In this document: in pieces, positions 42,279-51,063 of the stretch | Numbering within the stretch: position 1 is the first letter of the stretch | Layout: each line of letters opens with the position of its first letter | Assembly: GCF_004331435.1 (NCBI RefSeq) | Contig: NZ_SJKA01000002.1 | Coordinates: forward strand, 682,001-746,000 | Direction of reading: 5' to 3' | Length of the DNA: 64,000 nt | Source: Kribbella sindirgiensis | GTDB lineage: Bacteria > Actinomycetota > Actinomycetes > Propionibacteriales > Kribbellaceae | Translations under genes and position numbers: made by a program | The notes under the pieces: model-generated | The model's database searches: none | What the model was told of the DNA's origin: nothing | Seen by the model: only the letters and a program-made list of their open reading frames with translations

Positions 42279-42749
42279 GTGTTCGCACGACGCTTCCGCA
42301 CGCTCTTTTCCGCTGCGACGGCCGCGGTGGTGCTGGCCGGTACGGCGGCTCTCGCACCACTGCCGGCCGACGCGGCGATCACCGTCGTCCTGAGCGGCAT
42401 CCAGTACGACCCACCCGGGGCCGACACCCGCACCAACGCCCAATTGAACAACGAGTTCTTCACGGTCCGGAACATCAGTTCGCGCCCGATCAACCTGTCC
42501 GGGTTCCGGGTACTGGACGCGGCCAACCACCTGTTCGTGTTCCCGCGCGGCTACGTACTCCCGGGCCGCTCGACGGTGATCGTCCGCACCGGCAAGAACC
42601 GGAACCGCGCACTCACCCTGTACTGGAACCAGAGCTGGTACATCTGGAACAACACCGGCGACACCGCCCGCTTCCAGACCCCGGCCGGCAAGACCTTCGA
42701 CACCTGCACCTACAAGGCCGTCACCGGCCGTTACCGCGTCGGCTGCTAA
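42279..42749 (+). CDS. Secreted lamin-tail-domain protein
   Basis: 156 residues. A signal peptide (residues 1 to about 32, ending PLPADAA) is followed by a single lamin-tail (LTD) immunoglobulin-like domain: GIQYDPPGADTRTNAQLNNE, FFTVRNISSRPINLSGFRVLD, HLFVFPRGYVLPGRSTVIVRTG and WNNTGDTARFQ are the conserved strands. It has two cysteines (CTYKAV and the last residue) that could form a disulfide. Small secreted LTD proteins are common in actinobacteria, with no firm role. The GTG start follows a promoter by about 80 bp. The end overlaps the MOSC gene by 4 bp. Confidence 0.88.
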   Translation: MFARRFRTLFSAATAAVVLAGTAALAPLPADAAITVVLSGIQYDPPGADTRTNAQLNNEFFTVRNISSRPINLSGFRVLDAANHLFVFPRGYVLPGRSTVIVRTGKNRNRALTLYWNQSWYIWNNTGDTARFQTPAGKTFDTCTYKAVTGRYRVGC

Positions 42750-43606
42750 CTGCGGGTTGCGGGGGCGGGGTCGGCGTCGTCCGGGATCCATTCGTGGACG
42801 GTGATCTCGTCACCGACGGTGATGTTGCCGGGGGCAAGTACTGCGCCTTTGACGCCGAAGCTCACGCCGCCGCCGTAGGCGGGCTCACGACGGTACGTCG
42901 CCAACGTCCGGGTCGGTTCCGGCCCGGACTTGGTGCCGGTCGCCTGGTCGACGGTCGGCACCGCGCAGCGGATCCCGCGCGCGGAGTACCCGATCTCCAC
43001 CGCACCGGCGGTCATCCGGAGCACCTTGTCCTCGGTGTGCGGCTCGTCCCAACCGGAGATGACGAGGTTGGGCCGGAAGCGGTTCATCGGGATCGCGTCG
43101 GCGCCGCGCTCGAGGATGCGCGCGTTCAGCCCGTCGAGTGACGCCTGCGACGTGATCATCAACGCGTGCGCGTCGCCGAATCCGGTCAGCCCGCGATGCG
43201 CGCCCCACCCCGGTCGCTCGTGCTCGGGCGTCACGCGGACGAGAGCCGCCGGCGCCCCGAGGCGCGCGGTGAACCACTCGTCCGCGGCCGGGTCCTGCAC
43301 CACGCCCTGCCCGAACCATTTCTCGAACAGGCTGACGTCACGCCGCTTCCCGTCGTACCTGATCTCGACCTCGAGGTCTGGGGCGCCTGGCGCGGACAAC
43401 TGGAGCGCGTCACCCGCCAACGCCGCACGCAAGGTGGCCATCGCGGGCAGCTTGCGCTGGCTGAGGAACGTCCCGTCCGGCTGGACCAGCATGAACAGCC
43501 GGTCGTTCAGCAACCCGGTCGGGCCGACCTCGGCGGTCTCGGTGGGGATCCCGGCGAGGCCTTTCACCGGGTAGTAGGCCAGGGCGGCAACCTTCGCGAC
43601 AGACAC
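42746..43606 (-). CDS. MOSC domain protein with MOSC N-terminal beta-barrel
   Basis: 286 residues. The N-terminal MOSC_N barrel (about 1-110) starts VAALAYYPVKGLAG and includes LNDRLFMLVQPDGTFLSQR. The MOSC domain (about 125-280) has NARILERGADAIPMNRFRPN, then GIRCAVPTVDQATG with the conserved Cys. Such proteins bind a molybdenum cofactor and can reduce N-hydroxylated compounds, like the mARC enzymes and YcbX. No molybdenum cofactor genes are near. The GTG start is weakly supported. Confidence 0.88.
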   Translation of the reverse strand: MSVAKVAALAYYPVKGLAGIPTETAEVGPTGLLNDRLFMLVQPDGTFLSQRKLPAMATLRAALAGDALQLSAPGAPDLEVEIRYDGKRRDVSLFEKWFGQGVVQDPAADEWFTARLGAPAALVRVTPEHERPGWGAHRGLTGFGDAHALMITSQASLDGLNARILERGADAIPMNRFRPNLVISGWDEPHTEDKVLRMTAGAVEIGYSARGIRCAVPTVDQATGTKSGPEPTRTLATYRREPAYGGGVSFGVKGAVLAPGNITVGDEITVHEWIPDDADPAPATRS

Positions 43607-43650
43607 AGCCCAAGCGTAACCGGCCTTGCCCTGTTGAAACGTGTTGAGTT

Positions 43651-44196
43651 ATGTTTGATCACGTGCAGGATGTCGAAACCTTCGCCGCCGCGTTGCAACG
43701 GGTACGTCGGCACGCGGGCCTGAGCTACCGCCAACTCGCGGACCGTGCGCACTACTCGCATCCGCACCTGATCCGCGCGACCAGCGGCAAGCACCTGCCG
43801 GCCTGGGAGGTCGCCGCCGCCTACCTGACCGGCTGCGGAGTCCCGGCAGATCTGATGCCGCTCTGGCACCGGCGGTGGGAAGAGGCGAGCCGCGATCCGC
43901 GCGACATCGTCAGCCTGCTGGAGAGCGCGGAAAACCTGCAGGACCTGGGAGCCGCAGTCGCTGCGCTCGCGCGACCGCGTTCGCTGCGGGCGCTGGAGCA
44001 GGAGACCGGGATCCCCCGGGCGACGATCCAGGCCTGGTTCCAGGGCACCCGCCGCCCCGGCCCGGACCGCCTCGACCAACTGGTCCGCGCGATCGGAGCA
44101 ACCCCCGCCCAACGCACAGCCGTCGCCGCCACCGTCCACCGACTGAGCGCCGAGCAGGTCAGCTCCGGAAGACTGAGGCCGGTGCGCGCGGCGTGA
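43651..44196 (+). CDS. Double helix-turn-helix protein
   Basis: 181 residues with two HTH regions. The first (about 8-62) is XRE-like: TFAAALQRVRRHAGLSYRQL, ADRAHYSHPHLIRATSGKHLP. The second (about 105-155) reads SLRALEQETGIPRATIQAWFQ followed by GTRRPGPDRLDQLVRAIGA. There is no effector or ligand domain. XRE modules of the first type often stand before large ATPase domains in actinobacteria, but here the gene ends after the second HTH. ATG 43651 and GTG 43663 are possible starts. It is convergent with the next gene with a 38-bp overlap. Confidence 0.8.
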   Translation: MFDHVQDVETFAAALQRVRRHAGLSYRQLADRAHYSHPHLIRATSGKHLPAWEVAAAYLTGCGVPADLMPLWHRRWEEASRDPRDIVSLLESAENLQDLGAAVAALARPRSLRALEQETGIPRATIQAWFQGTRRPGPDRLDQLVRAIGATPAQRTAVAATVHRLSAEQVSSGRLRPVRAA

Positions 44197-44965
44197 GGTA
44201 GCCCTCCGCGTCGGTCAGTGGTGCCGCCTTGCCCGCGAGCTCCTGCAACGGCATCACGTCGTACGGCGGTTGCGCCCGCCGACCCGCGTCCACCAGATCG
44301 GGCACCGGCTGCCGCGACGCGACCATGATGACGTTCCCGAATCCCTTGCCCCGCAGGATCTTCCGCTCGGCGAGCACAACCCCCGCCCCGATCGAGTCCG
44401 CAACGGTCGCCGCCGTACGCCGGATGAACGGCAGCCCGGCCTTCCCGTCGATCAGGTTCGCGATCAGCACCCCGGTCGGCCGCAGTACCCGCGCGCACTC
44501 CGCGAAGAACTCGGCCGTCACCAGGTTCGCCGGGACCGCCTCGTGCTCGAACGCGTCCAGGATCACCAGATCCATCGAGTCGTCGTACAACTCGGTGATC
44601 CCGGCCCGCCCACTCACCGGCCGGACCTTGATCCCGGACCGTTTCGGCAACGGCAGCGCCTCGCGGACGAACTCGGTCAGGTCCTCGTCCGGTTCGAGCA
44701 CGATCTGCCGCGACCGCGGCCGCGTCACGGCGACGTACCGCGGCAGACTCAGCGCGGCGCCGCCGACGTGCACCACCGCGACCGGCTGACGCCGTGGCGC
44801 GACCGCGTCCACGACGTCGCCGATCCGGCGCATGTACTCGAAGGACAGGTGGCCCGGGTCCGCCAGATCGACCTGTGACTGCGGCGATCCGTCGACCCGC
44901 AGCACGAAGGTCCCGTCGGCTTGCGCCTCGACCGCGGCGAGCCCGGAGGCAGTCCTACGTTCCAC
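44159..44965 (-). CDS. Spermidine synthase-like methyltransferase-fold protein
   Basis: 268 residues with a Rossmann methyltransferase fold. VAVVHVGGAALSLPRYVA, the acidic loop IVLEPDEDLTEFVR, and MDLVILDAFEHEAVPANL with EFFAECARVLRPTGVLIANL match the spermidine/spermine synthase family. The catalytic region is weak (DAFEHEAVP in place of the usual D-x-x-D), so a polyamine role is uncertain and it may be one of the many actinobacterial orphan members. The GTG start has GGGCAG before it. It overlaps the convergent HTH gene by 38 bp. Confidence 0.8.
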   Translation of the reverse strand: MERRTASGLAAVEAQADGTFVLRVDGSPQSQVDLADPGHLSFEYMRRIGDVVDAVAPRRQPVAVVHVGGAALSLPRYVAVTRPRSRQIVLEPDEDLTEFVREALPLPKRSGIKVRPVSGRAGITELYDDSMDLVILDAFEHEAVPANLVTAEFFAECARVLRPTGVLIANLIDGKAGLPFIRRTAATVADSIGAGVVLAERKILRGKGFGNVIMVASRQPVPDLVDAGRRAQPPYDVMPLQELAGKAAPLTDAEGYLTPRAPASVFRS

Positions 44966-44981
44966 CTGCCCATCTTGTCAG

Positions 44982-46109
44982 CTACTTGGCTTCGCGTTCT
45001 TCCGCGACCGCGATGTCGGTGTTGTCGGTGAACAGCCCGTCGATCCCGGCCTTGCGGTACGCCGCGATCTCGCCGAACAGGTTGCCCGAGTCCGACGCCA
45101 CCGCGGAGCTGTCGAAGTCGGCCGGGAGGAAGCTGTTCTCGACCCGGAACGTGTACGGGTGCACGACCAGCCCGGCCTTGTGCGCGTCCGCGACCAGCGC
45201 GGTCGGCTTCCCGAGCTTGCCGGTCGCGTCGAGCGGGATGACCTGGTCCTTCGACGGTCCGACACCAGCGGCGTACGTCGCGACCTCGCGCAGGCCCTTG
45301 GCGCTGACGATATCGGCGTACGTGCGCTTGTCACCGGAGACCACGAAGTCGTACGGCGCACCGCTCGCGCTGGTCAGCTGCACCAGCGGGACACGGAGCT
45401 CCTTGTGCAGCGCCTTCAGGTTCGAGACCTCGAAGGACTGGACGAACACCTTCGCTCCGGGGCGGTTCAGACCGTTGCGGTTCAGCGTCCGCACCAGCGC
45501 CGGCTCGAGCGCGAGACCCTGCTGCTGGAAGTACGTCGGGTGCTTGGTCTCCGGGTAGATCCCGATCGGCCGGCCGAGTTCCTTGGACAGCCGCTTGCTG
45601 AGGTCGATCACCTCCTGGAAGGTCGGGATCTGGTAGTGCCCGTTGAACACGGTGTTGTGCTGCCGGACCGCCGGGATCCGCTCGACCGCGCGCAGCGTCT
45701 TCAGCTCGGCCAGCGTGAAGTCCTCGGTGAACCAGCCGGTCACCGCGACGCCGTCGAGCAGCTTGGTCTTCTTGCGGTCCTTGAACTCGGGGTGGTTCGC
45801 GACGTCCGTCGTACCGCCGATCTCCGGCTCGTGCCGGGCCACCAGCACCCGGTCCTTGGTGGTGACCAGGTCCGGCTCGATGAAGTCGGCGCCCATCCGG
45901 GCGGCCAGTTCGTACGACGCCAGCGTGTGCTCGGGGCGGTACCCGGAGGCCCCGCGATGGCCGACGATGACGAAGTCGTCGTGCTTCTCCGCCTGGACCG
46001 CGCTGCCGGTGGCGGGTGCCGACTCCGGCAGGGCCTGCGGTACGACGACGGCCGCGGCCACCGCGAGGGCCGAGGCGGCGACCGGCAGCAGCCGGCTGGA
46101 CAGCTTCAT
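44982..46109 (-). CDS. Secreted glycerophosphodiester phosphodiesterase
   Basis: 375 residues. The signal peptide spans about 1-35 (SRLLPVAASALAVAAAVVVP). It hydrolyses glycerophosphodiesters to glycerol-3-phosphate and an alcohol outside the cell. The GDPD signature is VGHRGASGYRPEHT with catalytic His51 and His61, GADFIEPDLVTTKD with metal ligands Glu78 and Asp80, and ARHEP at His93. The C-terminus has GIDGLFTDNTD, the usual closing motif. Its 375-residue length suits the secreted, calcium-dependent group. It follows 16 bp before the spermidine-synthase-like gene on the same strand. Confidence 0.92.
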   Translation of the reverse strand: MKLSSRLLPVAASALAVAAAVVVPQALPESAPATGSAVQAEKHDDFVIVGHRGASGYRPEHTLASYELAARMGADFIEPDLVTTKDRVLVARHEPEIGGTTDVANHPEFKDRKKTKLLDGVAVTGWFTEDFTLAELKTLRAVERIPAVRQHNTVFNGHYQIPTFQEVIDLSKRLSKELGRPIGIYPETKHPTYFQQQGLALEPALVRTLNRNGLNRPGAKVFVQSFEVSNLKALHKELRVPLVQLTSASGAPYDFVVSGDKRTYADIVSAKGLREVATYAAGVGPSKDQVIPLDATGKLGKPTALVADAHKAGLVVHPYTFRVENSFLPADFDSSAVASDSGNLFGEIAAYRKAGIDGLFTDNTDIAVAEEREAK

Positions 46110-46302
46110 CCGATTCTCCTAACAAGTCAGGGGACTGGGAGTCACCTTCGGGCACCGCACCGGCCCCGCGACGTACGCCGGATGACCGTACGGTGAACGA
46201 TCCATCGAGATGTGAGGTATTAGCTACTGCCCCAGCGTTGGGCAGAGACGGCTGGCTTGCTAGCGTCCGAAGCACACAAATCTGATCAGCGAGGAGCGCG
46301 TC

Positions 46303-47295
46303 GTGAGCACTACGCCGGTGAAGGTGGCCGTTACCGGGGCCGCAGGGAATATCGGGTACAGCCTGCTGTTCCGGATCGCGAGCGGAGCGCTGCTCGGGCC
46401 GGACACCCCGGTGGAGCTGCGGCTGCTGGAGATCACCCCGGCGCTGAAGGCGCTCGAGGGCGTCGTGATGGAGCTCGACGACAGCGCGTTCCCGACGCTG
46501 GCCGGGATCGAGATCGGCGACGACCCGAACGTCGTCTTCGACGGGGTCAACGTCGCGCTGCTGGTGGGCGCGCGGCCGCGGACCAAGGGCATGGAGCGCG
46601 GCGACCTCCTGGAGGCGAACGGCGCGATCTTCACCGTCCAGGGCAAGGCGCTGAACGACCACGCCGCCGACGACATCCGGATCACCGTCACCGGCAACCC
46701 GGCGAACACCAACGCGCTGATCGCGAAGAGCAACGCCCCCGACATCCCGGCCGAGCGGTTCTCGGCGCTGACCCGGCTCGACCACAACCGGGCGCTGGCG
46801 CAGCTGGCGAAGAAGACCGGCACGCACGTCACGGACCTGAAGAAGCTGACGATCTGGGGCAACCACTCCGCGACGCAGTACCCGGACATCTTCCACGCCG
46901 AGGTGGCCGGCAAGAACGCGGCCGAGGTCGTCAACGACCAGGCCTGGATCGAGAACGACTTCCTGCCGACCGTGCAGAAGCGCGGCGCGGCGATCATCGA
47001 GGCCCGCGGCGCGTCGTCGGCGGCCTCAGCCGCGGCCGCCACGATCGACCACACCCGCGACTGGCTGAAGGGCTCCGCCGAGGGCGACTGGCTGTCGATG
47101 GCGGTCGTCTCCGACGGTTCGTACGACGTCCCGGAGGGCCTGATCTCCTCGTTCCCGGTAACCACCAAGGACGGCAACTGGGAAATCGTCCAGGGCCTGG
47201 AGATCAACGAGTTCTCGCGCGGCAAGATCGACGCGTCGACCGCCGAGCTCGGCGAGGAGCGCGACGCCGTGAAGGACCTCGGCCTGATCGGCTGA
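46303..47295 (+). CDS. mdh: Malate dehydrogenase
   Basis: 330 residues, the normal length of the actinobacterial NAD-dependent enzyme. It converts malate to oxaloacetate in the citric acid cycle. The dinucleotide motif [10 protein letters not shown] lies at 10-19, an acidic residue in LLEI at 43 fits NAD, Arg92 and Arg98 lie in the mobile loop [11 protein letters not shown], the catalytic pair is Asp160 (RLDHNRA) and His188 (IWGNHS). The GTG start is preceded by GAGGAG. A hairpin 140 bp downstream is the probable terminator. Confidence 0.95.
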   Translation: MSTTPVKVAVTGAAGNIGYSLLFRIASGALLGPDTPVELRLLEITPALKALEGVVMELDDSAFPTLAGIEIGDDPNVVFDGVNVALLVGARPRTKGMERGDLLEANGAIFTVQGKALNDHAADDIRITVTGNPANTNALIAKSNAPDIPAERFSALTRLDHNRALAQLAKKTGTHVTDLKKLTIWGNHSATQYPDIFHAEVAGKNAAEVVNDQAWIENDFLPTVQKRGAAIIEARGASSAASAAAATIDHTRDWLKGSAEGDWLSMAVVSDGSYDVPEGLISSFPVTTKDGNWEIVQGLEINEFSRGKIDASTAELGEERDAVKDLGLIG

Positions 47296-47756
47296 ACCGA
47301 AGAAACACAGAGGGTCACTCAGACGGCTTGAGCGAACCTTCAAGAAGAAGAGCAAAGAAGAAAGATCAAGTAAAGAAGAGATTCAGGGTGTTTGCCGGCC
47401 TCAGCGGTCAACCGTGGGTCTGCCTGGCCGCCAAAGCCAGCCACCACTGGGTTATTGGTGGTGGCTGGCTTCGCGTTGAGATCATCGGGTTCGTACGCCG
47501 GAGCGAACAGGCCGCGGGAAGCGGGGTTGGGGAGGATTTTCCACCCGATTCGGCACGTAATCCTCCCCAGATCCGGTCGTTCACCCACGACCCGGAGCTT
47601 CTTCGTCACGAACGCCGACTGTGGTACGGACCTACCCGGTGAGGTCGTGGTATCCAGGACCCCGATCTCGTTTCGATCCAGCCGACGGCAGGCCGACACC
47701 GCATTAGTCTTGTTGCCGACCGAAAGCCAGCCACCACCGGCAGCTCTTTCTTTACA
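47296..47756. other. Structured gene-free stretch between mdh and the subtilases
   Basis: No convincing gene in 461 bp. It holds: a purine-only-like tract (A/G-rich, 47340-47387); a perfect 14-bp hairpin, AAGCCAGCCACCAC at 47434-47447 with 47458-47471, loop of 10; a second hairpin GGGGAGGATT at 47529-47538 with AATCCTCCCC at 47559-47568; and a direct copy of the first arm (AAAGCCAGCCACCAC) at 47723-47737. The first hairpin probably ends mdh transcription. The second has CCACCCGATTCGG in its loop, which resembles the palindromic repeat units elsewhere. Confidence 0.6.
47434..47471 (+). terminator. Perfect 14-bp hairpin downstream of mdh
   Basis: AAGCCAGCCACCAC at 47434-47447 pairs fully with GTGGTGGCTGGCTT at 47458-47471 around TGGGTTATTG. 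It is the strongest hairpin after the mdh stop codon and has a TTCG after the stem. Confidence 0.6.
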
Positions 47757-50700
47757 TCACCGCAGGTCGTAGGCGGCGATGATGGTTTGGGTGGTGGTGT
47801 TTCCCGTGGCGTCGGTGGTGGTGGCGCGTAGGGAGATGGTTTTGCCGGGTGGGGTTGGGAAGATTGCTTTGGTGCCGGTGAGTGGGGCCTGGTGCCAGGT
47901 TTTGCCGGCGTTGTCGGAGTAGTCGATCTTCAGCTTTGCCACCGCGCCGCCTTTGATCTCGTACAGCAGGACGGTGACCGGTTTGCGTTCCATCGTGTTG
48001 TTGCCGTCGAGCTCCGGGCGGAACGCTACGGTGCGGATCGGAACCGCTGCCTGGTCCGCCGACGACGTGAATGTCGCCTCCAGGTCCACCCGGGTCGAGA
48101 ACGGCGAGACCGCCTGCGTACCGGTCGTGACCAGCTTGTACGTCGCCTTACCGGCCGGCTGATCCGTGACGCCGATACTCCCGAACCTGTCCGTGGACCC
48201 GATCTCGGTCCCGTCCCGGTAGAGCGTCGTACTCCCCGTCCGCGAAATGAACCCAGTGTGCCCGTCAGCATCGGTGAGACCGTACAGCGAGACGTTGAGC
48301 GCATCCGCCGACCGCGTCGCGGCGTACACCGACGGCACGAACACCGCCGCGTTCCACCGCTCCTGGTAGTACCGGCCGGCCTTGTACAGCACCGGCTTCC
48401 CCTCCAGGCTCCACTTCGGGAACGGGAGGTCCGCGCCGTCCGTGTCCTCCTCGGTCCGTCCGGCCCAGCCGTACTGCGTGTCGTCGAGGTAGTACCGGAT
48501 CGTCCGCGGTACGTCGACGCGGATGACGCGGGCCCAGCCGCCGCCACCGTCCGGCATCACGGGGTGCAGCATCTTGAACACCCGGGGATCCACGGTCTTG
48601 CTGACCGTACTGTCCACCGTCGCGAGGTCGGCCTGCTTCACCTGCCGGTCGAATCCGGTGGGGAACTCGCCCGGGAAGTAGTTCGCGATCCCGTACAGGT
48701 ACGGCGTGTTCGTGAACAGCCCGTCCGCGCCCGGCACACCCCACTGGGACGTGACGTGCCCGGTCAGCTCGGCCGCGGACAGCTTCGGCCCGGTGCTGTA
48801 CGTGTACATCGTCCCGGACAGGAAGCCGCCCGCGGAGTAGATGTACGTGCTGTCCTTGATCTTCCGGTCGAAGCCGATGTCCGAGTTGGCCTGCTTCGCG
48901 TCCGCCTTCGGCACCGACGTGGTGACCGGCTTCGCCTTCCGCGCGTCGAGGACGACGGTCTGATCCGAGGTGAGCTTCACGCTGGGCGCGGTCAGGATGA
49001 AGAAGATCCAGTCCTCCGGTCCGCGCTCGAACTCCTGGAACTGGTCGACCATGTACTCGCCCTGCGGCAGCCTGAGGGTCACCGTCCCGGTCTCGTCCGG
49101 CGAGTACAGGTCGTGCATGTCGTTGTCGATGCCGGTCAGCGACATCGGGTAGTCCGGGTCCGGTGCGCCGTCGGGCCGGATCAGCTTGACGGTCAGGTTG
49201 TACGTCGGACCTTCCTTGTCCACACCCACCGGTACGACGACCGTCTGGCCGCCTCCCGTGGCGGTGATGCGACCGCTGAACAGCCCGTCCGCGCCACCGA
49301 GTGCCGTGTCCGACGTCGCCTGCACGGACGCCGTACCGCCGGCCGGGACGGTCACCGAGTCGGCGCTCAGCTTCAGCGCACCGGCCGGAGCCGCCGTACC
49401 GTCAGGCCCGTTCAGCACCGACGTCAGCGACAGCGTGACCGCGGTCTCGCCGAGGTTGCGGAACGTCACGTCGCGCGTCACCGGCTGGTCGTCGGAATGC
49501 GGGTACGTCGCCTTCCCGAACGACACGCTGCCGGACTCGGTGACCACGGTCTGCTTGATCGCCGTGGTCAGGTCGATCCGGCCTGCGCCCTGCTGGAACG
49601 ACGTCTGGCCGGCCGCGACCTTCGCCGAACCCATCAACGCCGCCTTCACCTCGGCCGGCGTCCAGGACGGGTGCTCCTGCAGCAGAATCGCGGCAGCGCC
49701 GGCGGTGTGCGGCGTCGCCATCGACGTACCGGAGAGCCGCAGGTACTTGTCGCCAACCGGTTCACCGATCGACGAGTCCTTCGACTTCGCCGCCACGATG
49801 TCCGTACCCGGCGCGGTGACGTCCGGCTTGAGCGCGCTGTCCCCGACGCGCGGCCCGCGGCTCGAGGTCGGGTTGAGCTGGTCCTGCTTGGTCACGTTGC
49901 CGACGGTCAGCGCCGCGTCCGCGCTTCCGGGCGAGCTGATCGTCCCGTCCCCCGGACCTTCGTTGCCAGCGGCAATCACAAACAGCGTGCCGGACTGCGC
50001 GGTCAGCCGGTTCACGGCCTCCTCGACCGGGTCGAGCTCCGGCGTGTCCTGGCCGCCGATGCTGAGGTTGACGATCTTCGCCTTGACCTCGTTCGCGGCC
50101 CATTCCATACCGGCCAGGATCGCGGACTCCTCGCAGCCGTAGACCTCACAGATCTTGCCGTCGTAGATGCGCGCGTCCGGTGCAACGCCCTTGTAGCGCC
50201 CGTCCGACGCGGCGCCGGTGCCGGCGATCGTCGATGCGACGTGCGTACCGTGGCCGACCACGTCGTCCGCGGACTCCGTGGTGAAGTTCTTCTCCCCCGC
50301 GACCTGCGTCGCGAGATCCGGATGGGTCGCGTCGACACCTGAGTCGAGCACCGCGACCGACACCCCCTTGCCGGTGTACCCGGCCTGCCACGCGGCCGGT
50401 CCACCGATCTGCGGGACCGACTGGTCCAGCAGCAACTTCCGCCTGCCGTCCAGCCACAGCTTGCTGAACCCGGCCGACGACATGAACGCCTTGGCGTTGC
50501 TCTTGCTGACCTTCATCGCCGCGCCGCTGATCGACGGCAACTGCCGCGTGACCCGCGTTCCGGACGGTACGGCGCGCTTCGCGGTGCCGGCGTACGTCGT
50601 CAGCACCGGGATCGTGCTCGTCGACGCATCGTCGTACCCGTCCTTGACCAGCTGCACGACGTCGAACAGCCGGCGATCGATCCGGCCGTCCCCCACTGCC

Positions 50701-50993
50701 TTGTAGACGTCGGCCGGGATCACGTAGGCGTGGTCCCGGATCCGGTAGGTGTTGAAGCCGACGTGCTCCCGGCCGGCGGCGGGCTCGACCGTCGCCTTGG
50801 TGATGTCACCGCCGGCCAGCCGCACCCGGTCGCCGGTGATCAGCGTGACGCTGACGTCCTTGCCACCGGTTGCCGGCTGAGCAGCAGGTGCTACCGACGC
50901 CGCGTGCGCCGGTGTCAGCACCCCGACAGCAAGGCCCGCGACCGCCAGTACGGCGATCGCGGGCTTTCCTCTGCGCGTAGATCTCGAACTCAC
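47757..50993 (-). CDS. Large secreted subtilase (S8 serine protease) A
   Basis: 1078 residues. Signal peptide about 1-32 (IAVLAVAGLAVGVLTPAHA); propeptide-like N-terminal region to about 195. The catalytic triad is in order: Asp in VAVLDSGVDATHPDL, His in GHGTHVASTIAGTG, Asn in IAAGNEGPG and Ser in LSGTSMATPHTAGAAA. Beyond about 470 there are some 600 residues of beta-rich extensions, which are common in very large actinobacterial subtilases. It is a paralogue of the next gene upstream. GTG 50993 follows TGAGG. It degrades extracellular protein. Confidence 0.92.
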   Translation of the reverse strand: MSSRSTRRGKPAIAVLAVAGLAVGVLTPAHAASVAPAAQPATGGKDVSVTLITGDRVRLAGGDITKATVEPAAGREHVGFNTYRIRDHAYVIPADVYKAVGDGRIDRRLFDVVQLVKDGYDDASTSTIPVLTTYAGTAKRAVPSGTRVTRQLPSISGAAMKVSKSNAKAFMSSAGFSKLWLDGRRKLLLDQSVPQIGGPAAWQAGYTGKGVSVAVLDSGVDATHPDLATQVAGEKNFTTESADDVVGHGTHVASTIAGTGAASDGRYKGVAPDARIYDGKICEVYGCEESAILAGMEWAANEVKAKIVNLSIGGQDTPELDPVEEAVNRLTAQSGTLFVIAAGNEGPGDGTISSPGSADAALTVGNVTKQDQLNPTSSRGPRVGDSALKPDVTAPGTDIVAAKSKDSSIGEPVGDKYLRLSGTSMATPHTAGAAAILLQEHPSWTPAEVKAALMGSAKVAAGQTSFQQGAGRIDLTTAIKQTVVTESGSVSFGKATYPHSDDQPVTRDVTFRNLGETAVTLSLTSVLNGPDGTAAPAGALKLSADSVTVPAGGTASVQATSDTALGGADGLFSGRITATGGGQTVVVPVGVDKEGPTYNLTVKLIRPDGAPDPDYPMSLTGIDNDMHDLYSPDETGTVTLRLPQGEYMVDQFQEFERGPEDWIFFILTAPSVKLTSDQTVVLDARKAKPVTTSVPKADAKQANSDIGFDRKIKDSTYIYSAGGFLSGTMYTYSTGPKLSAAELTGHVTSQWGVPGADGLFTNTPYLYGIANYFPGEFPTGFDRQVKQADLATVDSTVSKTVDPRVFKMLHPVMPDGGGGWARVIRVDVPRTIRYYLDDTQYGWAGRTEEDTDGADLPFPKWSLEGKPVLYKAGRYYQERWNAAVFVPSVYAATRSADALNVSLYGLTDADGHTGFISRTGSTTLYRDGTEIGSTDRFGSIGVTDQPAGKATYKLVTTGTQAVSPFSTRVDLEATFTSSADQAAVPIRTVAFRPELDGNNTMERKPVTVLLYEIKGGAVAKLKIDYSDNAGKTWHQAPLTGTKAIFPTPPGKTISLRATTTDATGNTTTQTIIAAYDLR

Positions 50994-51063
50994 TGCCTCA
51001 CCCCAAATGTCGGTTGTCTGCGCAACTCGTAGAACGCGACAACCGGCCCCCGGGGTTGCGTGC

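Noticed and set aside
47340..47772. Two open frames (119 and 126 codons) in the gap after mdh
   Set aside because: Both run through hairpins and the purine tract, have no ribosome site and no recognisable fold.
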